This document shows, piece after piece, positions 33,916 to 47,294 of a stretch of DNA of 64,000 nucleotides. Below the pieces are notes generated by a model. The model had not been told where the DNA came from, searched no databases, and saw only the letters and a list, made by a program, of their open reading frames with translations. Origin of the DNA: Ischnura elegans (lineage: Eukaryota; Arthropoda; Insecta; Odonata; Coenagrionidae); assembly GCF_921293095.1 (NCBI RefSeq), contig NC_060259.1, forward strand, positions 434,001 to 498,000. Reading direction: 5' to 3'. Positions within the stretch are counted from its first letter, which is position 1. Each line of letters starts with the position of its first letter. A program made the translations under genes and the position numbers.

Positions 33916-34830
33916 GCCGTTTGCTTATACCATAGATCTTCTGGGGAGGGCGTTAGCTACCCATCCCACGGTAGAAAAGTGAAGCCGAAGGGGCGTGGCA
34001 CTTAAGCCCATCTGCCATATTCCTGTGTAGCAGAAATACAAGGCTCCTTACTAGTAGGGGAAATTCGTCAAAGGAAACTCAATATTTTCCCTACTGACAG
34101 CCGGAAAAAGCCCTTCCCACCGATGAGCGAAGATTATTTGTTGAATATAAAACCGGAAAAAATGTATATTTTGGATGAAATATACGATTCAACCACGGTG
34201 CGGCAAATTAAAAATATGACGCACAAAAAGTCACTTTGCCACAGTTGCAACTAATTATCGGCTGTAGGCTGAAAAATAACTAATGAGTTCATGTGAAACA
34301 CAAAGTATATAAAATTTGATATTCACAGCAGAATTTGTTAAACCAAATTCAATTATGAAAGTAAATAAAAAAGAATAAATGGACTAGAGAAGAATTAGAG
34401 GATACTGAATGCTACGATAATAATTACGTTTAATTGCTATTGCGTTCATCACAAGATTTTATTTGGCTAATTATCCGTCAAAAATATACATGATCGTGAT
34501 TCAAGGAAATATGGTTTAGCAAGACATAATAACAACAATTACATCGGGAACCATGCATACCATTACTTATCAACGCTCTACAAAAAAAAGTATTGACGAG
34601 AAAATTGTAGTAGAAAATTGTAGAAGTCATGATTCGATTCTTATCACCAGACATTTTTACGGATATGTAACTTCAATATCTAAAAGTTGCATAGTGTAAA
34701 TCATTTCCGAAACTACTGCTAATAACCTCATGGCCATTAAATCGAAAGGGCTTCCTCATCAAAGGAAAAATTTGAGCTTTAGGAACGTAAAATATCAGCT
34801 AGGAGACAAGATCGAAAGAGATTTCGCATA
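33916..34830. other. No recognised gene
   Basis: AT-rich with no significant frame and no repeat relationship noticed, apart from the repeat that begins at 34831. Confidence 0.35.
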
Positions 34831-34977
34831 CAATGCCGAGTAAACTGCCATGAAAACAACACTATCTTAAGAAATTGAGGATGGGTCTGGTGAATTTCAA
34901 GTGCTGACAAATCAGAAAATATTGTCCTTCCCCAAAATCAGACGAACATGCACCGTGGGTAACAGCTGTATTAAATA
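34831..34977. repeat. Dispersed repeat, copy 2 (partner at 2-149)
   Basis: Near-identical to 2-149 in the same orientation, ending at the same TGTATTAAAT. The downstream sequence differs at once: here a long palindrome follows. The shared 3' end therefore marks a repeat boundary. Confidence 0.75.
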
Positions 34978-35041
34978 GTAGTATACGTAGTTTGATAGTA
35001 TACGGGGCTATCGTACCGTATACTATCAAACTATACTACTA
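34976..35041. repeat. Palindrome with 26-bp arms and 4-nt bulge
   Basis: TAGTAGTATA, a CGTA bulge, then GTTTGATAGTATACGG is followed by a ~10-nt loop and the exact inverse of the arm without the bulge. The right arm is part of the LINE 3'-untranslated sequence, so the left arm is an inverted copy of that LINE end. Confidence 0.8.
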
Positions 35042-35060
35042 TATGCTGTTAGAAATAATA
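35018..35060 (-). mobile_element. Small LINE 3'-UTR fragment
   Basis: ACTATACTACTATATGCTGTT and AGAAATAATA are shared with the LINE copies at about 16440 and 41290. Only this ~40-bp block is present here, next to the palindrome. Confidence 0.55.
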
Positions 35061-37690
35061 GTTGAATTGATATATTTTCCCCCACCCCATTTCGGATTTC
35101 CTATAGTTTCCCTCACTCTTATTACTGCCGCTTTGGAGCTCCTGCCTTCAGCCTTCTCAAGACTTCGGGGCTTGCTCGTGACTCCTCATACCTTAATTTT
35201 AGTAGAAAATTTCTTATCGCGACTGCCAACACATATTATTGACAATCCATTCGGCAAAGGGTCCGGTGAAGTACTTCAAGCAATTATCACATGGGAAAGC
35301 ATTGATCCGCAATGTTCCCCGCATTGACGCAATTTCCGTGGTTGTGAAAAGGAACCCCCGGCTATTCACATAAAGAAAAACGAACAAGTATATTCTCAGG
35401 AATGGTTCAGAGCAGGGGTCTCCAATTCACTTCAAGGGTCTACAATTTAGGGGCTTCAGCATTATCGAGGGATATGAACACAAACTTCACATTTTGCAAT
35501 TTTTGGCAAAAATAAAGTGAGGTGAGAAAGACAAATCGATTTTTAGGCATGCTTTTTATGGTGATACCGTGATTTAAGCTAAATATTTTGATGAGAGAAT
35601 TGAACTGACCTAATTCGTTGAGAAAAGTGGAGATGGTGGTAAAAAGGACCAACGGGAACCTCAAAAGAGGACCACAAAGAATTGCTCTTTATGGTCCTCT
35701 TGAGGTTCCCTGAAGCTCTACGATTGACCGGGAGTATTCGAGGCAGGAGATCACTCTTGTTCGGCAAACTCCATACCTTTCATTTCTCTCCTTTAACTGT
35801 CCCTCCGAGAGGTCCACTACCTTCGCAGTCCGGAAGCCCTCAGCGTCAGTCAAGATCCCGAGTCTGAGTCGCCCCTGGTAGAGCCGCCCACGAGAGGACA
35901 CGACAATATGCTATTAAAAATACATCATTTATGGAAAGTTATAAATAATTTCGGCAACTATCGGACCAAAGAAATAATTCTTCAATTTTCTAATTTTCAC
36001 GAGAATCACTACTTTTACCCTCATAGCGCTGCCTAAATTGGTGTACCACAGATCTACTATTTATTAGTATTGATACTGGGCATAAATTGGAACTTTTAAG
36101 ATACATATGCTTTCAGTATGACTTAGTATAAAATATTTTTTTTAATAATGAAAACTTCAAAAATAAAAAAACTTCAAAAATAAAAAAAACTGCAAGTCTC
36201 TTAGCAGACGCTGGGAATGCTAGCCGGTGAAAATAAATTCATCCCCGATGAAAGTTATTGACCGCTACAGCTATATTATTACATAGATGACGATTTTGAA
36301 TACCTGAAATTACTTAAAAGGAGATAGCTAAATGTTTATTTGACTTTCTTTGATAATCCTTCAGGGTTTCATCAAAGTCATAGCTAGGCGGCTACATATT
36401 AACATGTAGGTATAAAAAATAATTTTGCTCTTTTTGAATTTTTGAGCATGTTGCACAGATATACACAAAAATTCAATTGAAATAACTGATTTTTCGTCTG
36501 AAACCGCGCCTAAATTCAATTTTCAAGATAGATTTATGCTATGCCACGTAATGTTATGTGCCCATTCATAAGATTTCTTGCCCTGGCTCTCACTGATTTT
36601 TAAGCAGGATATTCAAATAATTGATGATATTTCATAAATTACAGGCAGTACATAACTGCTTAGTGACGGAATCTCTGATCGATTTGGTTGGATTAGCAAA
36701 ATATTTTATTTTGGCATCGTCAAAAACTTTCTTCACATCTCAAATTTAATTTTACATCTCACTTGCGGAAAGCCATAGTGCACTTGAACTGCCTGATATA
36801 GCTAGATACACGACTGATATACCAAATTACCATAGGTGGCTACCAATCATTCGGGAATACAGATATTCATTTTGCTAGAATTGACCACGTATTCGGGAAA
36901 ACAGAACAGTTGATCATCGGCATAGGAAGTAGAAAAGCGCCACTACTCAGAATGAGAAAGAGGTAGTCTGTACACAAATGGAACGAGACTCCAAGGCGGG
37001 CTCACAAGGATGCACTCCTGGGGCAAGAGCTAGCTTTTCACCTCTACACCGCAGAAGGGGGAGGAGGACAAGGAAGGAGAAAGGAAGGAGTCGGCGCCGC
37101 GGTAGGAACCCGATGACACCTCCAGGGAAAGGATAGGGAAGGAAGAGATGGGATCCCGCACCGTCGCAATGGCGGGCGGGTCCTAACCATAGAGGTTCCT
37201 CCTCTATGGTCCTAACATCCTAGCGAAACCAGAAAAAAGCCATTGCTGTACCAACGATTTTAGTCTGTACAATTGAAGAGAGTGAGAGATAAAATGTCGG
37301 GTTTAAAGCAAGTGTTGGTAAGAAAAGACTCTTAAAACTGGATATAAACTGATAATTCCCCAGTGTAAGTACACATAAAGGAGATAAGCGGAGCGAAATA
37401 TTTGGAAAAGTGAAAAAAAAGTCGAGAAAAATAAACAGTGCACCTTAATGCATATGAACACCTCAGCTTTGCCAATTATTTCCCGATCACACGTGTGGAT
37501 TAAAATATAGACGTGCCAATCGCTCAGAAAGAAAGAAAAACCATCCGAACTTTCCTGCCATTGTGTTGGATACCCCTCCTCTTTACGTGAAGTGGAACGA
37601 GAATCAGAAAGTTGAGCAGAAGAAGCAGGATGGAGCGAAATATAAGAATTGATAAGTGGAAAGGAGTAGGTGCATTATCCTGACCCATGT
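35061..37690. other. No recognised gene; two hairpins
   Basis: The 111-codon frame at 34992-35327 starts in the LINE fragment and has no recognised domain. A hairpin lies at 35654-35710. A smaller 10-bp hairpin lies near 37187-37211 (ACCATAGAGG/CCTCTATGGT), flanked by GGTCCTAAC direct repeats. A TCAAAAATAAAAAAAC tandem pair is at about 36150-36188. A purine-rich, GC-richer patch lies at 37000-37200. Confidence 0.35.
35654..35710. repeat. Long near-perfect hairpin
   Basis: GGGAACCTCAA, AA, GAGGACCACAAAGA on the left pairs with TCTTTATGGTCCTCTTGAGG and TTCCC on the right. This gives a ~25-bp stem with a 2-nt bulge and one mismatch around a 5-nt loop. The size is small for a canonical microRNA precursor, and it could instead be a recent inverted duplication. 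Confidence 0.8.
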
Positions 37691-40170
37691 AAGGTCATCC
37701 CACGCCCCAGGGAATAACGACAAAATTATGCTAATACATAATGCTTTATTATACTGGTATACAAACGGCTTTGTTAATGAAACTTAGTATTTCACCTTAA
37801 AATCGGTTAATTTCTCCTTTTAAGTAAGAAAGTTATTCATTTTTATTACAAATAGGCAGGAAAAACCCTCTAACATATAAATGCAGGCAATGTTTCACTC
37901 GGTCATTTAATAAGACAAAAAAACCAAACATGGTTAACAAATGAGCTTAAAATTATAGATAAATAAACAAAATTTATGTAACAGAACATTTAAACCTGCA
38001 AAAAGGATAAATATGTATAAAAAACATGTTCAATACTAGGGCGCTATCCTGATATCAGTCCCGTGGAGAGCGCAAGTAAAAGCAATTCTCGACACTATTA
38101 TTATTAGAGTATTCTACCTATTAATGTAGGTTTGCATGGAGTACTAAAGAAGTGATCTGGGAGCCTTTACAGCACAGAACCAACTGAATCCATCCTTAAA
38201 TTAATAATAAACGTTGTATCACTAAATAGGACATTAATAAAGGACTTAAATGTATCCGTTGATGAACCTTCTATGATGAAATACTTAGGCGCAATTGAGA
38301 TATAGGAGAATCGTGATAAGGGACTGCAGCGTATATGTCACTGGGTCATTTACGGTTTAACCTATGCTACATATCCACAACTAGAATTTTTAAATAAAAG
38401 ACGATAGAGCAAAATTATGGTAACGTATCATTCCCAAACCCAGAAATAAACATAACAAAAACCACGGTAATTCAAAAACTAAGGCGCTATCATCATTACG
38501 TGACCAAAGTAAGCGCATATTAGACCACAATTAGAAAAAAACATCTAAAAATGAGTATAGAATTCCATTTAAAATTTTCCACAAACTTATTAATAATGAA
38601 GAAAAGGACCGCAATTTTTTAAATTAGATTTAACTCATGCGCGACACGGAAGAAAAAGAATTTAAAGACAATAAAATCAAAGTAGAGTTTTAAATGTGTC
38701 ATTATCAAAATACTCTATTAGAATTTCACAACGAAACTAATCTACATTACGAGGTAACACATCAAAGATTACGTACACCCATAGCCCATACCGATTTACA
38801 CTACATAGGGATACCACGAGTCGACAAATACTAGGTCACCCACCCCAAACCACCCCGACGGAAGGTAAGTGACATGAATGGGAAAATATTTTTTCCGAAG
38901 ACTGTGCCGGGTCTTCAGCTGGATAACACCTTGATTGTAGAAAAACATGTTCAACCAAGGGATGAAAGAGTAAAAACGTCATCTATTTACTATTTCTATT
39001 TGTAACCAAGTCCTGGGATGGCCCGACCCACAGACTGCGGAAACCAACTGCATTCCGGAAAAGTGAATTTTTTTTTAATTCTTTATTTTCGCTATTGATT
39101 AAAAGAAATTTTCTACAGTCAAAAAAGAAATAAACACTTTAAAATTTAACTGAAAAATATACGAACCAACCGGGAAATAACTGACCCTAAAAAAATCGAA
39201 GTGAATATTTAAATTTGTCATGTTCAAAGTACTCTTTGTGAATTTCACATCGAAACTCATTTACAATACGAGGTAAGATATCAAACATTATGTAACACCC
39301 GTAGCCCATACCATTTTACATTACATAGGGATACCACGAGCCGTCAAATACTAGGTCGCCCTCCCTAAATCACCCGCACGGCAGGGAAGTGACATGAATA
39401 GGGTAGTTTCCTTCTTCGAAGAAAACGAAAGGCATTGATTGCGATTCGTTACCCACCATTAGTGTATTCGTAATATACAAATTATTTGGTTTTACAAATA
39501 CCGGTTTAGACGACTGGCAAGGGTCAAATTTTATCCTCATTTGAAAAAGGCCAGATTGGCGCCCATACGATGCCACTCCACGTGACGCCACAAGGACCTA
39601 GTTTCTACACGAGAGGATAGAGTTATACATCGTCTGAGGTTACCAATGCATGCATGAGGCACAGAGCTCAGGGTAACAAGTCCTAATAATCACTTATTAA
39701 AACTGGCTAAGGTTGGAAAGTTTTCTTCGTTTGATAAGGTATTAATAATCCTTTTTTAAGCCAAGCGCTACCAGCTAGCATGGTACTCAGATGCCCGCTA
39801 GCATTCTGCGTCGTATCTGCGCTCAGAGCCTCGCCCATGGTCACCTCACAAGGCGGGAGGGGGAACCAGAAATGCGTCACACGGACTTTTTCCCATCAGT
39901 CTTACTTACGCGTCGCGTTTTCGCGCGCTTGAAAATTTTCACTTTTCATTTAATCGCGAAAAATAGATATCGTCATTTAAAAATCTAAAAGCGTGAAATA
40001 CGTACCCCAGGAGTAATAATCTTTCGATTTAGGCAATAAAAAAATAATAGGAAACCACCCTATTGGAAAATATTTTTTCCCGAAGACTGAGCCCGACTTA
40101 CAGCTGTGATAACGCATTATTTAGGAAGAAAACATGTTCAACCGAGGGATGAAAATAAAAAACGACAACG
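37691..40170. repeat. Degenerate ~520-bp tandem repeat region
   Basis: Segments 38690-38985 and 39210-39399 plus 40062-40170 are diverged copies. Both hold AAT-TGTCAT, GAATTTCACA-CGAAACT, ACATAGGGATACCACGAG, AAATACTAGGTC, GTGACATGAAT, GGAAAATATTTTTTCC and AAAACATGTTCAACC in the same order. Weaker echoes (GGGCGCTATC at 38040, AAGGCGCTATC at 38480) suggest more units to the left. MITE M1 copy 2 is inserted in the second unit. Confidence 0.6.
39400..40061. mobile_element. MITE family M1, copy 2 (~662 bp)
   Basis: The ends AGGGTAGTTTCC and GGAAACCACCCT are inverted. The sister repeat unit at 38870-38890 shows the empty site (GACATGAATGGGAAAATAT). The filled site reads GACATGAAT before and ATTGGAAAATAT after, so the duplicated target appears to be 2-3 bp (AT). 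The interior matches copies 1 and 3. Confidence 0.8.
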
Positions 40171-41155
40171 TAAGTGCATAAGAAGAATGATATAGTTGTG
40201 TATGAACATAAGTACGATTATGATATCTTCGGTTATGTATTATTAAGTTGAAAGTTCGAATATCACAAGGGGAATATCAATGTGAAAACATACCATGTTA
40301 TGAAGGTAGGGTACATACCATTACTTTAATCACACCACTTCGCTTATAGGACATTTTGAGCTGTTCCTATATCCATGGAAATTGTTGTACACATATTATT
40401 ATATTGAATTGAATGGAGTACTTTAGTGCTTTTTATTTTTAATGAGCGTTGGGAACTTTCATTGCAACGGATTTTGATGAACGCTCTTTACTCTTATTCT
40501 CAGAACGTGGGAATGCGAATTCCTTCATGTATTGGGAAATATTTTTGCGACTCCCCCCTCCACATCAATACTGTTGTTACAGTTTGGGATAAACCGCTGA
40601 TGGCGTTAAAAATTATGTCTGCTTATCCCTCTTAATCTTCTAAGAAATGCAGAATGAAGAATACGAGAGGGCGTTTTTGTTTACTGCCCCCATGGGACGT
40701 CGTCTACCATTTTCCGAGAATGCAAATAAATGGAAAGTGTACCCATTTGGGGGGTAAGGGGTGTGCATGGCTATAGGGGAGGGTCTTTTTTGTAAGCAGA
40801 GAAGCGCCTCTGGTGTTGACCCTTCCTTCGTTCGGGTGAAGGTCTCTGACGGTCGTAGTGCGGTTGGGCGATGGGGTGGGAACTGAGTGAAAGGGATCGT
40901 GATCGGGGAAGCCCACGCCTCTGGACGTCTGGGAAATTCCTAGTTTTCCATTCTTCAACCCTTGGAAACCTCTGGGGCCCAATAGCCTACAATTTAAAAA
41001 TGCAATTCTCATATTTTGGAGGGCTTGTCGGTTTATAAATTATTATATGTCCCACCACACACATCCTCGCCACATGCACACCGCAAGTGTCACGGAAATG
41101 TAAGGTCTCATGAAAAATTATGATCATATGGAATAGCAAAAACTGTATATTCATG
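40171..41155. other. No recognised gene
   Basis: Short frames of up to 102 codons overlap on opposite strands in a moderately GC-rich part (40690-40980). None has a recognisable domain. Confidence 0.35.
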
Positions 41156-41730
41156 CATCTGCATGTACATAATACCCTACGAGCCACTTCCAGGGTGTTT
41201 GGCAGGGGGTGATCAATCACCAGCATGCAGCATGCAATTGGACTCCAACATGCACACCACACGGTCCACAAAACGTCACGAATACTAACAAATTATACTA
41301 CTATATGCTGTTAGAAATAATAATGAAATTAAGAAACATGCATTAAGTTTTACATAGCTTAGTTGGCTACACCACAAGTCATGCAATCCATTTATGAGTT
41401 CTATTGCTGCCGTTATAATCTCTTATCGATCGGGGAAAAATTGACATTCTGAATCTGTCTGTTCTACAATCTATCTCTCTTATTTTATTTATATGATGAG
41501 ATCTTCCATAGTATGTTGGCGTCCGTAAGATATAGTCAACTTCATCAGAAAAGATACTGCTTTTGAATTTAGCTAAAAGGTTTAGTCTATTTTTCGATTT
41601 ACGGTCCGACAGAGATTCCCATCCGAGTTTATCTAAGAGGTCAGTTACACGAACAAGACTATCGTCACGACCTTTCACATAACTGGCAGGTCTTCTTTGC
41701 ACGCGTTCTATCTCTGTTATTAAATATGAT
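41156..41730 (-). pseudogene. 5'-truncated LINE, C-terminal reverse-transcriptase fragment and 3' end
   Basis: Minus strand. A 107-residue frame (41702 to 41379) holds YVKGRDDSLVRVTDLLDKLG, WESLSDR and YYGRSHHINKIREIDCRTDR. It is closely similar to the last 110 residues of the LINE at 16561-17019. The 3' untranslated block (GTTTGGCAGGGGGTGATC) and a short tail at 41156 follow. Similarity stops at about 41724-41730, the 5' truncation point. Confidence 0.85.
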
Positions 41731-44700
41731 TATTGTCTTTGAGTCCCCCTGTGCTTTACACGGAAAGAAAGCAAAGAAAACGAATTTTTACCTTCACTGC
41801 TCTAAAGCTCTGAATAATCAATGGATTCTAGTGCAGCAAATTCCTAATCACCGAACTTATAATTAAGGATCAAAATCGACGAGTACTCGTGTTTTTTGCG
41901 TGTTAACACTCGGGATATCAATGCTCCAGGTTGAATTTCCCATTATCATGCTCTATCAAAGTGAATTCTAAAACCGATAAAGGCCGATCAGCATTAAAAC
42001 ACACAAAAAGACCACTTCAACATTCATGCAAGAGAATTCATTATTATTCCTCCAAAGAGCTTGAAGAAAAGTTTATTTATCAAAGAAGAAAAACTCTCCT
42101 CTGGAAAACATTGATACAAATTTCAACCATGAAACACTACCTTCAAATCAATAAACCTCTTGAGGTTTCAAAATTTCGGACAGCGAAATGAAGTGGGATT
42201 GATGTTTTTGCCGGATTAACAACTTCCTCACGAAGCACATTTCTAAAACTGACAAACGAATGCGGGGTGAGTCTCACTCGTTATTTTTTTAAGACAAGTA
42301 AAAAAAATAATGAAGAAATAGATAACCTTTTTGCGATTGAATGTTATGCACTTTTATGATATCATTCTCATAACCTCATTTCCCTTGGTTAAAATTGCCG
42401 CTGAAATTGAAAAGACTGCAAAATAAACTATTTCAGTAATAACCAAAGTTAAAAAATGGTGAACTACGATAATTCACCGAATTTAATATGTAGTTATATA
42501 AAGAACGTTAGATCTAGTCAGATTCTGAATGCGGTATCGGTATTTCCTAATTAATTGTTTAGAGTTTGCCAGAAGGATGCATTAGCCACACAGTGATTTT
42601 CATCCGCCTTCTCAAAGCCTTTACTTCAGGCTGCTTCGAGGAGTGATTTAAGTATTAAATATGAACATCAACTCCACACATATGACTACTGTCTTTTCTT
42701 TCAGATGGAAGGAGGGCATACCTGCTCTTGGTGGCCTTCGTATTAAGATATGGTGTCTGTATTATGGACACCAAGAGTATCAAAATAACTTCAGGTCTAT
42801 TAGCTGATGAGAAATAATAAAAACAATCAGAAGGACTCGTAAGATTTAAGAACTAAATATACCTCTTAAATTTAAAATACATATTTAAAAACCGGGATAT
42901 GGTGATACGTTCAAATGTGACATGATTTTTCATGGGCGACATTTAATACTACCGGTCAAAGGTGTGAATCATAACCTTCTCCGCCGAAAATTTTGGCCAT
43001 CTATTATAATGGTACTTTTAAGCATTTTGCCCCAAAAGTTGATTTTGATATACAAGGTCAAATTTCGATGAATCAATTCCATTCGCCGGAGAGAACTTGC
43101 TCATGCATATATAAATGAATGACCCCGCCAATTCTCTCATGTAAATTACACCAACGTGAACATCGACTTTTGTCACGCCAAACAAAATCCCTTTCCTGAG
43201 TCTTTCCCGCCGCGGGGAACTGCTATAGCACGATCTGTGATAAGTCGGGCAATATCCACGAAGAAAGTGACCCAGTCAACGATACACTCCACATTCCTAT
43301 TTATTCCTCTGGGCTCACCCCTACGATTGATAGAAAATTTGGCACGGGCACACCTCATGGCGATGTGAGCCTGATTCGCTCAGAGTGAACGCACAGTGAG
43401 TTAAATCGAACCCTAAATTGTATGACCAACATGTTTTTACCGAATAGGTTCCTGTTACCGTTGGACGGTGGAGCAACGGGTCGTGGGATTTCAGCCCATC
43501 CACCATGCGAGAGTATCCCGGGCGAAGCCAAATAAACACAGGCTTGAGTCTCTTAAGATAATCCTAAGTCAACACTCGTGAGATTGGCTCGACGCAGCTC
43601 TCCATTCCGTTCTAAAATTTGCTATTTAGACCTTAAGTAGTGACGTATTTCGTGCCTCCCTTTATAATCTGTTCCGTGCTATTCATCGTCCCTTGCCTTC
43701 CTTCCCGTCCACCCGCCCTTCCACGCACTTTATCATTACTATTAACTTATCGATCCATTCCACCTTCATCATTATTCGGCTGCTCCGCATTTTGAGAATT
43801 CCACTCTCGACGTCACTGCTGCTTTCAACACCCTAGCTCGCTCTTACATAAAACAATCATGCCCCACATGTAGTATCTGACGGGTTGTATACCTTCTTAT
43901 GTGCATGTGTGTACCTTACTTCTATGTCTGTATTCCCATGATGAATATACTTATGATTAATATGCCCTAGAAAACTCAAAATTGCCTTCAGATTACTTCA
44001 GCAGACTCGCATTCAAGTATAACCGATTTGCTTAATTTACATGCACTCAACAAACGTGTTTGATCAATATGGCTACTGCTGTCTTCAAGTTAAAACACCA
44101 AAACACCTTCCAGGAACCTGGACCGTTTTCAGCCGCGTGTCAATAGGTTTAGACTTGAAGTGAAGTGTAGACTTAACTGGCAATTAAGGGAACATATATG
44201 GCGTAGAGGAAATGACGGTATAGATAAACTAAGGGGAGGGAATCTAAATACCTCGAGAGGGATGGAAATAATACCGATCTACTCGCGGAGCAGGGATGGA
44301 AATATTTCAGATATTTTGACATCCACCACATTTGATGGCCAACGTGCTCCACGGTCACAGCAACGGAAGAAAAAAGAATTGACATCCTTCCATAGTGCTA
44401 TTCATTCCAGCAAAAAAGAACGCTTCAGGTTAATCAGTATCTTAAATATCAATTGCCAACACTTCCATAGCCATATTTGGTGCGGTATTAAAACAGATAA
44501 GTGGGACAATTACATATATAAATGGCATATTTGATACATGATCGAGCAATAATAGAAGCCCAAGAGAATTTTTACTTTGCAGTGAAATGCATTGAAGTGT
44601 GCCCCATTTTTAGTACATTCGTTAGGATTCTGTAATTCAGCCAAAGCTGAAGTTTAGGCATAGGTAAGAACTATGAGGGAAATTTCTCGCTAGAAGTATT

Positions 44701-47294
44701 CTGCCTCAGCTGCTACGATGTAAAGGATTACTGGCTCAAATTACAGATCCGAATACTGCTTTTATGAAAATTATGTCCGTTATAAATAAATAAAAAATAA
44801 AATCCGGTAAAAGGGAAGAACGACAGAAGAAGGCCTCGAGAAAGAAACATAGAGCATGCGACGAATGATTCATAGCATAATTATTTTATGGATAATTACT
44901 GAAAGTCAAGCTGATGGAAGAAATGCCTGAAGAGCTAGGTCAAAGCAATCGTTGAATTGCTGAGTGACGATAATGATGATGAAACATTAATTAAATGAAT
45001 TAGAGTAGACGCATCAATATAAGAAATGAGAGGAGAGACACAATCACACACTGGAATAAGAGATAGCTTTCACGATTCCGATTTTCTTCATGGGTGGCCG
45101 TCGAACACAAGATCTTTCACATTCGCCGAGATGTATTCTGACGAGTAATTGCGACGCACGGATAGAATAATTCAATGTGCTCCCTTGCTTACTCCACGAC
45201 CCTAGTCGGTGAAATTTATTCATTATTTATATATTTATTTATTTATTCATTATTTATATATTAGTCATCGATTAAGTCGGAGAGACATGAAATAAATAAA
45301 ATTCTTCGAGATCGCAATTCATTTCGGGAGGACTTGTTTTATTTTCCGTCCAACCCCTATCGTCCAAGTTCGTGTCGCCCAGCAAAGATTGTGCTGATTG
45401 TGCTAACAAAGACTTGGCTGATTAACGTGTCATTGATTCTGAAAGAATCGATCAGCTGAGATCATAGCTGCCTAGACAGGAAGGTCACCGCTTGTTTAAG
45501 CCTCTATATCGGGGAAAGCGCCACAACCTTGCTGGATAAAAGCTTTGACCTCACAATTCTGGAGGAAATAAAAATACAAAAGCAGTCGTATGCTCTATAT
45601 TTATCACCATTTTTAGGAAGATTTATCGAAGTAACGCCCGCCTTTTGAAGAAGATAAACGAATTGCTGAAATTCTCTGCAATAGCCTACCCCACGCGAGT
45701 AAACCAATAAACTCCTAATGCATAAGTATAGAAATTACTGAATCACGTAGTATTACCTCCATGAAAACAATGGAGAGTAAAATGATGAGGAAAGGAACTC
45801 ACTTCACAGTGGCCTTTCTGGAAATAGTTTTAGGGTAGTAACCACATTCCTAATGACGAAGTGAGTACCACTTTTCATGAAAATATTATCCGGTTTATTG
45901 AACTAATAATAACCAGCACAAATCGCTCCTTGGGAAAAAAACATTATGGACGAGCAGACCGTAAAGATACTGATAAGCACCGCATTTGCATATTTCAAAG
46001 ACATGAGGTGATACACACATTTCTAATCGTGCAGAATCCACAAATCATTAGAGGTCAAGGCCGATTGTTGACCGACGTCGAATCCAAATCTTTCACGATG
46101 GTTATTCCAGTTCGTGTTCTCCACAGCGATGATTCAGTCCTACTACAGCTAAAACACTTTGAATTCGTTCCGCGTTGAATAAGAATGAAAAAATAGCGGC
46201 CCGTTCGGCGGCCGGAATAAACCCTGAGGGCAAATGATAGAAAAATAAACAGGAGGGAATCAGTGAAATTCGGGGACCGTTGCTGGAATATAAAACATCC
46301 CCAGTGTTGGAATCACAGACACCAGTTCCGCGCGGCAAATTGCTCGTATCGGAATGGGACCGACTTTGAGTCGAGATGATTTGATCGACAAGGGACGAAC
46401 GCGTAACTCTGTCGCGTAAACAGTAGTGAAGTACGTATAAGCTGCCACGGAAAAAAAATCGCATTGATCTTTTGGAGATCCAAACGCCCACGGTTCGATT
46501 CCAGCGGAATATTTCACTCGGAGGATGATTTTGAGCCATTAAGAAAGGTATTTGTTATCAATGCATTAGTTAGAACTTTCATGTGTCAAAAATAAACTGC
46601 GATTACGCGTTGGAAACAATGGACCATTTTTCATTACTTATCTCACTCTGCAGATGTTTCATTGCAAAGGAGGAGTCTACCTGTCATCAAGGTGCTGAAG
46701 TTTACCAGGAAATAAATTTTAAAGGAGAGAATTAGATAAGGTGATAGCAAAGTTTGGACACAATGGTGGGCAATGAAATTTTCATGGAATGGAAACTCAA
46801 ATTTTCAATGGAGATATGTTGAAAGAGTTGATATGTTTCTGTTTCAAAGACTCAGTCGGGTTCAATTGTCAAGACTAAAAAGTATATATCACTAATAAAG
46901 AGTTAGCCTCATACAAATAATTACAATTATTTATCCTGCAGATTTAAAACACACCACAAGCTAACCGGTTATAGTATGGTTAAAATGTTTAATTCCTCTG
47001 CTAAAAGTGATCAAATTGTGAAACAATCAATGCTTATCGTTATTTTATTTGCCAGTTTTAACAAATTGAGGTAACATGACTATAAAAATCACAAAATACA
47101 CTACTTCACCAAATACGTACATGATAACGACAACAGTAAAATAGAAATTAAGTCAAAATAAAAATAAAATACTCACTAGACTTGCATGCTATTTAATTTG
47201 ATCTGCATTTAAAGGCGCCTGAAATAATTTTATTGTATAACTGATAACTTAAAGCTTTACTTTTTTAAACCTCTCCATATTGGAAATAAATCGA
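41731..47294. other. No recognised gene over ~5.5 kb
   Basis: AT-rich DNA with chance frames, the longest being 124 codons (44160-44534, plus) and 145 codons (46539-46102, minus). Neither has a recognised domain. CCCACGGTTCGATTCCAGCGG near 46487 is a perfect B-box-like sequence, so a tRNA-derived SINE may lie at about 46400-46520 (plus). An ATTTATTT-rich low-complexity run is at 45224-45265. Neither is conclusive. Confidence 0.35.

Noticed and set aside
44160..44534. 124-codon plus-strand open frame
   Set aside because: No known domain and a composition like translated AT-rich DNA. An overlapping frame exists on the other strand.
46102..46539. 145-codon minus-strand open frame
   Set aside because: It overlaps a second frame on the same strand and covers a B-box-like sequence, so it is more likely SINE or chance sequence than a gene.
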